Both the position numbers and the translations under genes were made by a program. Below, in pieces: positions 10,797 through 22,699 of a stretch of 64,000 nt of DNA; position 1 is the stretch's first letter; every line of letters starts with the position of its first letter. A model generated the notes under the pieces. The model was given only the letters and a program-made list of their open reading frames with translations, had not been told where the DNA came from and did no database searches. This stretch comes from Argentina anserina. Taxonomy: Eukaryota > Streptophyta > Magnoliopsida > Rosales > Rosaceae. The DNA is taken from contig NC_065877.1 in the NCBI RefSeq assembly GCF_933775445.1, positions 3,844,001 through 3,908,000 on the forward strand, in the 5' to 3' direction.

Positions 10797-12983
10797 ATGG
10801 CTGTAAAGCTCCGGCCTTTAGCTTTTTCTAAGAGAATCCCCATCTGGGTTTCTTCACGTTCTTACCTTTCTTCAATTTCATGCGCCAAAACCATTGAAAC
10901 TGACCCAGAAAACAATCCAGACCCACCTAATTTATCTGAATTTGAGCTAAATATTCAGTCTTTGAGGAACAAGCTTGTCCCTCAAAACCTGGTCCGGGTT
11001 TTGGATAACACTGATGATTTGAGCTCGGCAGTGAAGCTGTTCAAATGGGCCTCGCTCCAAAAACGGTTTAGCCACACCGCAGAAACGTATTATAAGATAG
11101 TTTTGAAACTGGGATTGGCTGGAAATGTTAAGGAAATGGAAGGGTTTTGTCACCATATGGTCAAAGATAGATGTCCTGGTGTTGAAGAAACTCTTTTGGA
11201 ATTGATTGATGTGTTTGTTAGAAATGGTAGGCTAAGTGAGGCAATAAGGGTACTTGTGAATATGAAAGCAGGTGGAATTAGGGTCTCAGTTGAGACATTT
11301 AATGTTGTATTGGGTGCTCTTGTGAAGGAGAAGAGGGAATTTCGAGAGGTGGTGCTTGTTTATAAGGAGATGGTGAAGGCAGGGGTGTTGCCGACTGTTG
11401 AGACTTTGAACTTTTTGATGGAGGGTTTGTTGGAGACTGATCGGATTGAGTCGGCTTTGGATCAATATAGGATAATGAAAAAGAAGGGTTGCAATCCTAA
11501 TAGTAGAACATTTGAGATAATTATACAGGCTCTTTTTACAAAAGGTCGTGTTGATGAAGCTGTTCTTGTTTTAAGTGAAATGTTTGAACTTGAATGTCAG
11601 CTTGACATGAGTTTCTATACATGCATTATCCCTTTGTTATGTGGGGAAAATAAAACAGCAGAGGGAATCAGATTGTTTGAAATGATGCGAGCTTCAAATG
11701 TTATGCCAAATTTGCTGATCTATGAAGTTCTATTACAGTGTTTATGCAAGCACCTATGTTTAGATGATTCGATAAAGGTTTTAGAAGACATGATAGAAGC
11801 TGGCACAATGCCACCCAGTAATGTGATTGTGGATGTAATGAATGTCTTTTGTACACTGGAAAGGATAGATGATGCTTTGAAGTTCTTGACAGATAAGCAT
11901 ATCCTTGAAACTTCTGCCTATAATGTGTTGCTTGAAGGTTTCTGCAATACTGGTAAAATTATCATAGCAAAAGATCTACTTGTGGAAATGTCCGAAAGAA
12001 ATCTGGCTGATTGTAATTCTTGGAATATTCTCATTAGAAGCCTATGTGAGAATGCAAGGATGAAGGAAGTGTCTGAACTTCTTGATAAAATGGCGGTGCC
12101 ATCTTCTATTCCTGATTGTGCTACATACTCAGCTCTTGTTCTTGGCAACTGCAGAATTAGCAATTACAGAAAAGCTCTTGATATGTTTTCTCACATTCGA
12201 GCCAAAGACTGGGTTTTGGATCCCACATCTTACTCTGAGCTTGTCAAAGGTCTTTGCCTTGTGGAATTGGCTTGTGAGGCTGCTGATGTGTTCTATTACA
12301 TGTCTAGTAATGGATGCCCTCTCCAGTTGCCATCCTTCAATATGATGATCAAGGGTATTTGTGAGACAGGAAAGGTTGTTGAAGCAATAAGACTACAGAA
12401 ACAGGCTTACTATTCTGGTACCTTCTATACAAGCTCAACTTACTCCACTATATTGGCAGGATTATCAAGATTTGACGAGACAAAAGAGCAGCTGGTTATC
12501 CTATCAAGAATGATGGTGGAGGGTTGCAATCTTGATTTGGACGCTTACTGCATCCTCATTCAAAGTATGAGTGTGCAGAATCGAGTAAAGGAATGTGCAT
12601 TGCTTTTCAGCATGATGGTCAGTAAGGGTCTCGTACCTGATTCGGGGAGACTAGTTAGTCTATTATCTTGTATAGCCAAGCATTCTCAGTTGCACAGAGT
12701 TTTAGGTTCAATTCAAAAATTAATTACCGATGGTGAAGCTCTAAATTCAACAGCCTACAACATCCTAATTTATGGCCTCTGGAAAGAGGGATATAGACAT
12801 GACGCAAGCCAATTCTTGGATATAATGCTTGAAAAGGGTTGGGTGCCAGATGCCAAGACCCATGCGTTGTTGATTGGGTCTGTTGTTAGTGATGAAGTAG
12901 ACAGGAAACCACTGAACTATGATACTGCTAGTGTCCAAGATAATGTTGACAATATCCTTGCAGAGGGCTTAGATGCAACATGA
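10797..12983 (+). CDS. P-class pentatricopeptide repeat protein, 728 aa
   Basis: A single uninterrupted frame of 728 codons. Residues 1-30 are rich in Arg, Ser and hydrophobics with no acidic residue, typical of a mitochondrial (or plastid) targeting peptide. From about residue 90 to 690 the sequence is a run of ~35-residue helical repeats with PPR signatures (YNVLLEGFCNTGKI, TYSALVLGNCRISNY, YNILIYGLWKEGY and others), with no E, DYW or SMR domain at the C-terminus, so P class. Such proteins bind organellar RNA in a sequence-specific manner and act in processing, stability or translation. It is intron-less, as most plant PPR genes are. The start is the first ATG and places the targeting peptide correctly. 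The RNA target cannot be told from sequence here. Confidence 0.92.
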   Translation: MAVKLRPLAFSKRIPIWVSSRSYLSSISCAKTIETDPENNPDPPNLSEFELNIQSLRNKLVPQNLVRVLDNTDDLSSAVKLFKWASLQKRFSHTAETYYKIVLKLGLAGNVKEMEGFCHHMVKDRCPGVEETLLELIDVFVRNGRLSEAIRVLVNMKAGGIRVSVETFNVVLGALVKEKREFREVVLVYKEMVKAGVLPTVETLNFLMEGLLETDRIESALDQYRIMKKKGCNPNSRTFEIIIQALFTKGRVDEAVLVLSEMFELECQLDMSFYTCIIPLLCGENKTAEGIRLFEMMRASNVMPNLLIYEVLLQCLCKHLCLDDSIKVLEDMIEAGTMPPSNVIVDVMNVFCTLERIDDALKFLTDKHILETSAYNVLLEGFCNTGKIIIAKDLLVEMSERNLADCNSWNILIRSLCENARMKEVSELLDKMAVPSSIPDCATYSALVLGNCRISNYRKALDMFSHIRAKDWVLDPTSYSELVKGLCLVELACEAADVFYYMSSNGCPLQLPSFNMMIKGICETGKVVEAIRLQKQAYYSGTFYTSSTYSTILAGLSRFDETKEQLVILSRMMVEGCNLDLDAYCILIQSMSVQNRVKECALLFSMMVSKGLVPDSGRLVSLLSCIAKHSQLHRVLGSIQKLITDGEALNSTAYNILIYGLWKEGYRHDASQFLDIMLEKGWVPDAKTHALLIGSVVSDEVDRKPLNYDTASVQDNVDNILAEGLDAT

Positions 12984-14444
12984 CAGAATTTTTCTTGTCA
13001 TGTGGTAGTGAGGATTACTTCTCCATTAGTCGCATGGGAAGTTGTCATTCTGAACTCAAGTCAGCCATCCTCAGCCAAATTACTTAACCAGAATCCGGAC
13101 ATAATACACGAGCCCTGAACTCTGATGAGAAACTCTTGCCATTCTAGTGACTAATGGAGTCTACAGAGTACAGAGTGCATTTGTCTTCATCAATCCACAC
13201 TCTACTATTGGAGTTGTGGTATCCACATTCTGGGGTAGGACACTCAAAGAGATATTGACGAGAATCAACTAATCAGGTCTATATAGGTTGTACTTGCTCA
13301 TATTTTCTTCAGAAACTCTACTTTGTAAATGTGATTAATGTGTGGCTTGATTTTATTTTCAGGCAGTGTTTGACAATAGTAGGGTTGCATCTCTGCTAGC
13401 GTTTTGTCTTTTTGCTTGATAATATTATAGCACAGAAGTTCAGATAGAACTGTGCTGAAATTTACTATCAACTTATTATGATTGAGTCAGTTGGTTGTTT
13501 TTTTCGCCTTATGTTTTGTTTTTGATACGTTCTTGGCCTTATGTTGGCATCGTTGAGTTCCCATTTTCTTTCTATTGTCTATGGTATAATCAAGGGATAC
13601 GCTAACTTTTATAACCCACTATCAGTCTGCAACTGCATTTTCTTTTTGGTTTTTATGCTTTCTAGGGTACAGAATAGCCAAGAGGTCAAGAAGGCTACCA
13701 TTTGTGACTACTCCTAGAACCATAATTTTTGCGAACAATAGAACCTCCAAGTCTGCCTTGTGAATGAAGTTGATAGCAGTTTGATTCTTCATGCTTCATT
13801 AAATATTCTGCACATGCATATATGAAGTTTTAAGTCAGAAGGACCATTACTGAACATTTTAAGCCTTTTGCACCTTCTTCCTGGTTTCTTAGTAGTAGGT
13901 TATAAAGGCATACGGTTTTGGAATGGTTATACTTTGAAGGGTATACTGCATCTTGTTACTCTGCTTTCTTCAATTCAAGGTCAAAGACCTGGCAAGCAAT
14001 TTTTGGATGCTGTAATGGATTGGTTACTGCATCTGGTACTTGTTTTCTATCAGTTGTTTCACAGTAGGATTATCTTTCTCTTCTCTCTTGTTACTCTTCA
14101 CTTGTTACACTATTTCTGTTTGTATGGACCTCTTGCGAGCAACGATCCATTTTGCTTTGGGATTTCAATAAAGATTAGCTGGTTGATCTATTCGTACTTA
14201 TTGATTTGCCTCAGAGATACCTCTTGTTCTTAACTTGAGAACCAGCCTTGTGCAGAAAGAAAAAATGATAATCCAGAAGAACCCAGAGGTTTCCATACAT
14301 TAATAATCAGACTCTACAAATGCTATAAAATTGCTGCAGATCGAATGATATCTCCTCAAATAGAAACACATAAACAGCTGAAACAACACAGGCTAAAAAA
14401 AATACACAGTCGAAAATCCACTAACAAATTCTCACTCTTCAGCC
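12984..14444. other. Intergenic / 3' region of the PPR gene
   Basis: T-rich sequence, likely the 3' UTR of the PPR gene with possible UTR introns. A 121-codon frame at 13868-14233 is very hydrophobic and has no family signal; I take it as chance. No other feature seen. Confidence 0.45.
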
Positions 14445-15128
14445 TTAATGAGGTTGCTTAGAATCCAAGTCTCCATTAGCTTCTTTATTAGACAATGCAG
14501 TCGGCGCGCCATTGGAGGAACCAGACACCTGGTCCGCCGCCGGTCTAGGCTGCGCGGCGGCGGCGGAGAGTATCACAAACCGGTCCAAGGCCTCGCGGGC
14601 GCGCTTCCTGGCGGCGGCGGCCTCGCGGACTTTGCGGTCGGCCTCGGCGCGTGCGAAAGCGACGGCCTTGGACATGGAGTTGGCGGCGATGGTGGCGGCG
14701 CAGAGGAGGACGGCGGCGAGGCGCTTGTCGAGGGTGTTGTTGTTGGTATCGAGGCGGAAGAAGGAGAAGTTGGGGGCGGAGGAGGAGGAGCAGGGAGGGC
14801 AGAGGAAGGGGGAGGGGGAGAAGGCGGCGTAGGGAGGGAGGCAGTCGGGGTGGGAGAGGGAGGGGCACTTTGAGCACGAGACTAGGTTGGGGGCATTTTG
14901 GGGATTTTGGTGGAAGAGGAAGCAGAAGGGGCAGAAGCTTCCCGGGTGGAGGCGGAGGACGCAGGAGGTGCAGAGGCGGCGGAGGACGGCGCGGTAACGG
15001 ACGTTGTGTAGGATCCAGCCTTTCTTGGTGCCGCAGTTGCTGCACTCTTCTCCTCTTGCGGCTGACCCCGGTGGGGCTACGACGGTGCCGTTGGGAGTGG
15101 GGTTGTTGGAATTAGGGTTCTTCTTCAT
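14445..15128 (-). CDS. Cys-rich PHD/RING-like zinc-finger protein, about 227 aa
   Basis: A single-exon leftward frame ending at TAA 14445-14447. I place the start at the ATG at 15128 (MKKNPNSNN); an in-frame ATG at 15164 would add 12 residues but lies in the CTT-rich leader. After a Pro/Asn-rich N-terminus there is a cysteine-rich region of paired CxxC motifs (CSNC, CTSC, CPFC), then CSKC-x5-H-x2-C and a final CPPC, an order that recalls a PHD finger preceded by another zinc-binding unit. The C-terminal half contains an Ala-rich, Arg-rich helix (about residues 145-200) likely to form a coiled coil. It is very GC-rich compared with its surroundings, which generates large shadow frames on other strands. 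I do not recognise a named family; function unknown, probably nuclear. Confidence 0.7.
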   Translation of the reverse strand: MKKNPNSNNPTPNGTVVAPPGSAARGEECSNCGTKKGWILHNVRYRAVLRRLCTSCVLRLHPGSFCPFCFLFHQNPQNAPNLVSCSKCPSLSHPDCLPPYAAFSPSPFLCPPCSSSSAPNFSFFRLDTNNNTLDKRLAAVLLCAATIAANSMSKAVAFARAEADRKVREAAAARKRAREALDRFVILSAAAAQPRPAADQVSGSSNGAPTALSNKEANGDLDSKQPH

Positions 15129-15165
15129 TGTGTTTTTGTTTTGGAGGGAGAAACTGAGAAACAAG

Positions 15166-15210
15166 AGAAGAAGAAGAAGAAGAAGAAGAAGAAGAAGAAG
15201 AAGAAGAAGG
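15166..15210. repeat. GAA/TTC trinucleotide repeat
   Basis: About 15 GAA units on the + strand, i.e. a CTT tract in the 5' leader of the zinc-finger gene. CTT/GA-rich leaders are common just downstream of plant transcription starts. Confidence 0.9.
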
Positions 15211-15618
15211 AGGTGAAGTAGTCAAAGTTGGAAGCCAAGTCTTTTTGTTTGGTTTTCCGAGAAGTAATAAGGATGTGTGGGCCCGGAAAAAGTACCGTAT
15301 CGTGTTATCAGAAATTCAGAATCTCCGAAGCGGTAAAATTATTTTACCTCGTTAACAGAACAGTTGTAGAAAGTCTCCGTTTCAAAAAATGCAAGAGGGA
15401 TCACTAATCTTACAGGATTAGAAATTACTGGTGAGTTTCACCTATGAGTAATGCTAAGCTCTTTACTTTACAAATTATTACTAATTCACAAAGTCTTCTT
15501 ATAGTAGCTAAATCACCAATCAGTGATCAATTATACTTGGGAAAGCGTTTTCTTTCTTTACTTACTAGTAATTATTTTTACTGATCGGACCTCCAATGAT
15601 CATGTTCGTTCCAGATTT

Positions 15619-16218
15619 TCACTTTTTACGGCTGATTGCCTGATTCACGTCCTTCAGGAGTTCATCTACAAACTTGTTAGACGTTGTCCTCGACGATGCT
15701 AGCAATGGTTCTATGGATGCTTCCTCTTGCGACTGTATTCACTGTAAACCAAGGTGTTAATCAAGTTTGTAACAAGTCTAAATCTGCTGTTGCTTGGAGA
15801 AAAAATTCACTCACACTGTATTCAAAGTTCATATAAAGTCTTAAAGAAGATATGGTACACCCTATAATTTGCAAGCTAAGATTAATATATCTCAGCTGCA
15901 GAAGCGGCATTCACAATACTATGACAGTAAGACTACATGTACCAGATGTTTCGCATCCACAGTTCCAACTTTCATAACCTTAAGCTAAACTATAACATAC
16001 TACCTCAACTAACACTGATAATTTACCAGACGCGCTACTGCTTTTCAACTTTGTTGGAAACCCAGTTTAGCAAAGCTACTCAAAAGAACTGATAATTACA
16101 AAAGTACAAGTATTACATACATTCCTTGACTTCTTATTAAAACTGAGTAACCAGCTCCCTGCAGTTCCACTTGACGCTGGTTCAGAATGGGGTGCCTCTT
16201 GTTCTCTGATACAATCCC
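15619..16218 (-). CDS. Two possible orphan 3' exons of an unknown gene
   Basis: Exon 16218-16121 (acceptor ATAG, donor AAT/GTATGT) reads DCIREQEAPHSEPASSGTAG and on to NKKSRN. Exon 15732-15619 (acceptor ACAG) reads SQEEASIEPLLASSRTTSNK and ends DVNQAISRKK before TGA. The two join in phase 0. No upstream exon with a start was found; the next coding sequence up is the MUSTANG gene, which has its own stop at 16706. A donor-like GTAAGT follows that stop, so these could be 3' UTR exons of the same transcript or remnants of another gene. Not recognised. Confidence 0.28.
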
Positions 16219-16705
16219 CTATTAACATGAACCAAGGAAAAGGAAGCACATCAATCATTAATATATATATATATCCCATCCAATTACACCATATGATATA
16301 AAAAGACACACGGTCAAATCTGATATGTAAACGCCTTCGAGTCACAGACCAACATCAGGGAACTCTAACTTAAGATACAGCACAACGGCTTGCCTACAAA
16401 TGCACATCAACAATTCAGCATGTCACTGTGACCATTTACCATTAATAACAGAGGTTTACTATCAGGCTCTCACACCAACTTGTATGAGAGCCTGATAATT
16501 TACAAGATTAAACATAGAAGCCAGACCTGCAAAATGAGTTTGTATGTTGCTAAAGAACAGACACAAATCAATAAGCCAGTAAAATCACATAGGCAGTTAA
16601 ACAACCATGTTTTTACTAGCTTATTGGCAATTGCTATTACAGCACGTGATAATTGCATACAATTGAAGCATTAAACGTTTTCAAAGAAAGTTATACTTAC
16701 AACGG

Positions 16706-19103
16706 TTAATACTCTAGTAGTATTTCTTTGCAAGTGGACTTGTTGTGCCCAAGACCCTTGCATCTGCTACACTGGAGCTGACGCTTATTCATTTCCTGTG
16801 GTCCATATTTCTTGGTAGTTGGCCGTCCTGGTGGGCGGCGGGTTGGAGGAGGGCTTACTGTTACTGCTACCTGAGAAGTAGTTTTTGTCACAGGAATGTC
16901 TACTTGTGGAATGGGATGTATTGACTCTGAGTATGTCAATCTGTAGTTGTCAGTTGTAAAGAATCGTGAACAATAATCATATGGGTTCCGACCCGTACAA
17001 CCAATGACAGCAATTGCATGACAGCATGGTAAACCAGTTAACTGCCACCCTTTACAACTACAGTTCCAGCAATCTACATCAACAACTTCGATAGAGTCAC
17101 CACGAACCTCAAATGTGCTACCAGCTGAGAGTAGCACTTGGAGGTTTTGGACTTTAACGGTTTCCTTTTCTAGCTTTTCCTCCATGGATGGAGTTAGCCT
17201 TGTCAACCATTGATCAGAATCTGCTCTTCTTTTGTAGATCAAGTCCATAATCTTACCCCTAATCACATCAACCATCTGAGTTATTGGTAGCTCATGTGCA
17301 TCTGATGCCCAACTGTAAAACAGCTCTCCAAAATTAGATGTCATATGATTATATCTGGCACCCTTAAAATATGCATTCGCCCAGTTGTAAGGCTCACTTT
17401 GTACTATCCAATTGTAAGCTTCTAATGAGATACTCTTGATGCTCTCAAGACACCTTTGGAAGTTATCAGGAGTAGGTGCATAAGCCGCAGCATAGAAATC
17501 CTCAACCATGAGTCGCTTAACCTCGTGTGAGAATTGCCCTTTCAAGTCTCTGATAAGTTGCTCAGTCAAGTATCGCAGGCAAAAGCCATGGTATGAGTCT
17601 TTGAATATTTCAGCAATTGATTCCCTCAACCCCTTCTGTCTGTCTGCCACAAAAGTTATTGGACAAGAAGTTGAAAATGAGGACTTCAGCTGTAGTAAAA
17701 ACCAATTCCAGTTATCATCACTTTCTGCATCCACAACAGCGAAAGCAACAGGGAAAACCCCATCATCCCCATCTGCAGCAGTTGCAGCCAACAATGTGCC
17801 TTGATATTTTGACTTTAAAGGAATGCTGTCAAGAAAAAGGAGAGGCCTGCAACCTTGCTGGAATCCAGACAATGAGGCATGGAATGAGACAAAGAGCCTA
17901 TGGAAACTGGAGTCTTCTTTGGTGGTAAATAAAGCAAAACTACCAGGATTAGTCTCCATTATCTTCTCACAGAAAAGGGGTAACTGATTATATGCATCTT
18001 TGTATGAACCCTGAAGCTGCTCCTTTGCTATTTCTTTACCACGCCAGGCTTGAAAGTAGTTCAGCTGGATTCCATATTCTTGCTTGATGTCATTGACGAT
18101 ATCCTTGGGCTTGTAATTAGGCAAGTATTTTAACTTTTCCTTAATGATACTAGCCACCCAACTCCTTGTTGCCTGATGCCCCGTTGTAGCAACAGCCCCA
18201 TCACATGTATGTGTTGGATTCATCTTCTTAATACATATTAACTGAGTTGTAGATAACCTTGATGCATGAATTCTCCAAGGGCAGCCTTCAGCCTTGCACT
18301 TAACAGTCACACGATGACTATCATTCTTCTTATACCTAAAGGCAAACTGATGTGCAATGGCATATTTACGCAATGATTCACGAAATTCATGAACACTATT
18401 GAATCTTTGACCCACGCCCGTGATGGAATTTTGCCACTGCTGTGCACCCTTAGCATGTTTCTCGTCAATGGAGCCAACAAAAGGGAAAAGGGGTGACATC
18501 TCAGTGGGTAGATCAATTTGTGTATCAATATGGCTGGTATCATCTATAACATCAAGAGAGGCATCTAGTGGGATATCTGGCTGGGGGGTATCACCAACAA
18601 ACTCTGAAACATCCAGAGATACATCAACTGGAACCACAGTTTCCGACAAAGTTGTTCTGCTTGACCTACAAAAGAAATCCAAGAAATTCTGAAAATTCAC
18701 CATAAGGAATACTCACAGAGAAGGTATTTAAGTACTAGCTTACATATCAGGAGGACTACCTACTGGCAGGCATGTTTGAGACCTCAGGTGCAATTGTTTC
18801 TTCCATGACATAAATATCGACTGTTGCAAAGTCATCATGGAATTTGATCATGCGCATGAGATCCTTGTCATTTGAAACAGTGATCAGGGTCTTCTTGTTT
18901 CCAGGGAGGAAGTACTTGATGGACATATTATTGCTGCTGCAACCAAACATCTCCGACACCTCCATTTTGAACTCATTAAACTTCACCCTTTCATCAATGT
19001 CAATAGCATGAGCGTCACCGCCTTTATATGACAATGTACCATCTTTCTCAGAAGAAAATTCACCCCCTGACTGACAAATTGTTATAATTCTCTTCCCCTC
19101 CAT
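16706..19103 (-). CDS. MUG: Domesticated Mutator transposase with PB1 domain (MUSTANG-B type), 767 aa
   Basis: Two coding exons, 19103-18760 and 18665-16706, join in phase (344 + 1960 nt = 768 codons). Residues ~1-95 form a PB1 domain (starting MEGKRIITICQSGGEF). Residues ~197-262 are the MuDR N-terminal zinc-ribbon region (CKAEGCPWRIHA). The MULE transposase core follows, with Asp at about 394 (LLFLDSIPLK) and 456 (TFVADRQKGL). Near the C-terminus are a SWIM finger (CSCKGWQLTGLPCCHA) and a zinc knuckle (CSRCKGLGHNKSTC). The order PB1-MuDR-MULE-SWIM-knuckle is that of MUSTANG-B genes, host genes derived from transposases. No terminal inverted repeats flank it and it has clean introns, including a 5' UTR intron with donor CAAG/GTAAAC near 19710. 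An ATG nine bases upstream lies inside the acceptor ATGCAG/AGC, so the true start is MEGK. Likely a nuclear DNA-binding regulator. Confidence 0.88.
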
Positions 19104-21168
19104 GCTCTGCATCAGTAAAAAAGAATAATCAACTTTCTTTCAAAAGTCAAAACCTTATATCAAAGCTAGTCAAGCTATCAATACTATGTTACTATCTATC
19201 TTCACTTCACAACATTACCAGAAAGTAACTAGCTCATTCTTATTAAATCAAATGGAGCTCAAACCCAATACATACTAAGACATAAACTGCAGGACCCTGA
19301 CTTCTAATTTACTCTTTTTACCTGAGCATTATGATAAAGTAGCTTTTGCTCACAAATCGATCGATAAAGTAGCTTAAATTTTCAGTCTTTCAACTAAATG
19401 CTTCAAACCAAACATCATCAAAACCAAACAATTCAATATCCGAACCCAAAGGAATAAATTCATAGCAGAGATCCTAACCAGTTAAAGTTTCAAACTTTAT
19501 CAAAGATCAAACTGATTAAAGCCACCATGTGTTACGCTCCTCAAATACTAGTAATTGGGTACCTAAATTTCAATCCAAAACGCATTGGAATCTTCAATTG
19601 CAGTAGCTACGAACACGAAATTTACAGAAATTCAACAAAGTACATACACGTCAGATAATCTAGGAAACCCTATTTTGTGCAATTGATGTGAAGAATTGAG
19701 ATGGTTTACCTTGAGGAATTGAGATTGAGGTTTGAGCCCTCAGTGCCCACTTCGATTTGGGGCTTTGGCTTTTGGGCACTCACCTTTGAACTTAGGGAAG
19801 CCACGACACGATCAAAAGCTGAGAGAGGAAGGGAAGAGACTCTTCGTGTTTCATTCGGATAGCGCCTTTGGCTTCACTCTCCATTGGACCCCATTGGACC
19901 GGACCATATATAAAATAGTGAACTTTCTTCAATAACTTACATCGTCTAAGGTGAATCTTTTTTTAGGTTTATATGGAAGGATGCATCTTTTATTAACGAA
20001 TTTATGTATGTTAGGTTTATAGATCTTATAAAAATCAATTGAGTTTGTCAGCTAATAACGTAGTGGGGTCCATTTTTATTATTGGTTAAATAGTCCGTCC
20101 AAGAGAAATAGAGAGTTATAAAATGATGTAATGATGTTCTGTTTCGGCTAACACAAATTTACTAAGTTTATGATTTCTAAATAAATTTCAAAGCTTAATA
20201 AGTTTAAAACCCCAAACGGATGCAATCAAATTTTTGATTTGCTCTATGTTTATGTATTATCAGACTTAAAGTTAAAACTTGTTGATCATCATTGACACAA
20301 TGTGCACTTTGTGCAGCATCACATCATCACCATTAAAAGATAGGTGTAGAGTCTAATGCCTTGATGAGGAAGAATGTGCTTACCAAGTATATTCAACTCG
20401 ATAAAAATAACATACTTGCTGTGAAACTTTGTTTTGCTAGAACTCCAGTCTGGTGGCCATACTGTGATCTAGAAAATTGCTTCAATATGACAATATAATA
20501 TGCTGTTTCAGTCTAAGTAGACCTCTAATTAGTTACTGCATTTTTCTGTTACTTACTGTGCGATATAGAGCTCCATATACCTGTTAAGGCAAACACAGAG
20601 CTAGTTTATCACTATTGTCAGCAAACCTGTAACTCGTCTTCAAATATCTGATGTTTTTAGCAGGGTAGCTATGAAGGAATGGATGTGAATCCTGATTTAA
20701 CTTACAATTATGACTAGGGCTGTAATCATTTTCTTTTGTCCATTAATTTTGGTGCCATGAAGATGCCATGTTCCAATTCATGGTAGCAAGAATAAGCAAC
20801 ATACAGTCATACAGATCAAAAACAGCTCAATGGAATCAAACCAACAATAGTCAAAGCTGAGAAAAGTATCTCTTCTGTTCATACAAGCAGCTTCTGCAGC
20901 AATTTGTTTCTAAAATGACTCTAGAATATTAATGGTACTAATACCATTGCGAATAGCAACATGCAGGATACCGAGAGGTAATAGCTCCTGTAATCCATGC
21001 TATGGACTTCTTCAGGCTTCACTGAACTGAAGATTGATTCACATGAAAACCCATTTCTAATACAAGTAACGTAAACAGATCCACAGAAGTTTATAATGCA
21101 TAATTTTCGGTTTTCTGCTGCATGAAAAGTCTAATAGGCTGAAGACAGACTATATATACACCTAAAGA
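19104..21168. other. 5' UTR intron of the MUSTANG gene, then intergenic
   Basis: Bases 19113-19709 are read as the 5' UTR intron of the leftward MUSTANG gene; a first UTR exon lies at about 19710-19790. The rest (19900-21168) is A+T-rich with no open frame of note and no repeat I can name. Confidence 0.5.
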
Positions 21169-22614
21169 TCAAGTATAGGTGAACCCATCAGATACAAGTT
21201 GATTAATTGCATCTCTAAACTTATAATAGTCATCAACTTTGTTGTAGACTTGATGAGAAACTCGTGCATACCCCGCTGGTGTTGCAACCTCTTCATGTCT
21301 CGGCATCTGGTAATATATATGGACTTCAACACCAAAATTCTCCCTCAAATGTGTCCTTAACTTCAAAGCATCATCATCGCTTGAAACCCCCAAGCAAGCC
21401 GGTATTCCCACCATGATCATGCTTGCACACATATCCGGTGGAGTCCCAAGATTAGTTCCCCAAGCCTTTGCCAACATGTTCCCCATCTCAACAACTGCAT
21501 CATGATTCCTCCTTCTGATTCCCTCAATGCCGCCTTCAAACCTATTTGTGAACTCCACAGCTGAAGGAACAACTAAAGAAGGACTATAATCCCTAGTCCC
21601 TATCCAGCCACTTTCTATAGCCAAACCTTTACCATAATCATGAGACACCATAGGATGATGCAATTCTGAATGTGTGACTGACTTCCTACAATATAAAAAT
21701 GCAACCGAAGCCGGGCAGAAGAACCACTTGTGCAAATTACTAGTATAAAAATCTGCCCCAATTTCTTGCACATCAACATCTACACACCCAACACCATGAG
21801 CCCCATCTATGAAAACTTGATCAACACCTTCCTTCCTGCAAACTTCAACCAATTTCTTAACTGGAAGTACAACAGATGGCATGGAGGTAACATGATCAAT
21901 CATAGCTAACCTAACCCTTCTTCCACCAGCCTTTTCCTTCACCAAAGCCATTTGAAATTCACTAACAATTTCTTCACTGGATTTCACTGGAAATTGAAAT
22001 GGAACTTCAATAACATACCCTCCAGCACGCGAAAAATAGGCCTTGATTGAGTTCTTCACTGCGCCATAAGCACACTGCAGTATGATGACAGCATCTCCTT
22101 TTTTGAATTTGCCTTCAGAGAAGGCCCACTGCATCTGATGCAAGACTATGGCAACTGCTGTGGTGGCATTATCTACAATGGAAATTTCATCAACATCCTC
22201 TGCATTGATGAGGTCTTTAACTGCTTTTCTTGACTTGAGTATCCCCTTCTGGAGCTCATTGAAGTAGAAATGATCCGGCTGGCGCAGCCACTTGAGTTGC
22301 CATTGTTGCAATGCAGCGATAACAGAAGCAGGGGAGCAACCAAAGCTGCCATTGTTTATCCGGGCAACACCCGGATCATGATGAGAGAATTCAATTTGAA
22401 TTTCAGAGTCTGTAATGAAGGAAGAGAATTTTGGCTTGATGGAGAAATTGGTTTGAGTGTCAGTATGGTTAAGGTTGCGGTAATAGTTGTAAGATGATGC
22501 CCTTGATAGATGAAATGAAAGCTTGGGACCCAAGATTTGGATATTTTGTTGACGAAGAAGTAGATGAGGAACATAGTACCTGTAGAACATGATTATCCTA
22601 AGAGCCATGACCAT
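21169..22614 (-). CDS. Class-V aminotransferase, L-cysteine desulfhydrase-like, N-terminal hydrophobic segment, 481 aa
   Basis: A single-exon frame ending at 21169. The frame stays open upstream, but the first ATG is at 22614 (MVMALRIIMF). Residues ~95-475 match plant L-cysteine desulfhydrase (Arabidopsis At3g62130 type): ARINNGSFGCSP, the PLP-phosphate region DNATT, the Asp-x2-His pair IDGAHGVG and the PLP lysine in TSNLHKWFF (about residue 296). The family uses PLP to act on cysteine, releasing sulfide. Compared with the paralogue at 43469-44788 this protein has about 65 extra N-terminal residues including a hydrophobic stretch, which could be a membrane anchor or an organelle signal. A splice acceptor (TTGCAG) just before the open upstream part leaves room for another 5' exon. 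Substrate is inferred from the family only. Confidence 0.8.
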   Translation of the reverse strand: MVMALRIIMFYRYYVPHLLLRQQNIQILGPKLSFHLSRASSYNYYRNLNHTDTQTNFSIKPKFSSFITDSEIQIEFSHHDPGVARINNGSFGCSPASVIAALQQWQLKWLRQPDHFYFNELQKGILKSRKAVKDLINAEDVDEISIVDNATTAVAIVLHQMQWAFSEGKFKKGDAVIILQCAYGAVKNSIKAYFSRAGGYVIEVPFQFPVKSSEEIVSEFQMALVKEKAGGRRVRLAMIDHVTSMPSVVLPVKKLVEVCRKEGVDQVFIDGAHGVGCVDVDVQEIGADFYTSNLHKWFFCPASVAFLYCRKSVTHSELHHPMVSHDYGKGLAIESGWIGTRDYSPSLVVPSAVEFTNRFEGGIEGIRRRNHDAVVEMGNMLAKAWGTNLGTPPDMCASMIMVGIPACLGVSSDDDALKLRTHLRENFGVEVHIYYQMPRHEEVATPAGYARVSHQVYNKVDDYYKFRDAINQLVSDGFTYT

Positions 22615-22699
22615 CCCCACTCCAACTGAACAGAGAACAAACACCTTCAGATTTATCCCACGAGCAAATTCTATGTTTACCACTGCAATATGTCTAGTT

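Noticed and set aside
13868..14233. 121-codon + strand frame as a membrane protein gene
   Set aside because: T-rich 3' region gives Leu/Phe/Ser-rich translation; no start context, no homology recognised.
14448..15115. Several 100-170 codon frames on the + strand and in other - frames
   Set aside because: They are shadows of the very GC-rich zinc-finger gene; low-complexity Arg/Gly/Pro runs without any family signal.
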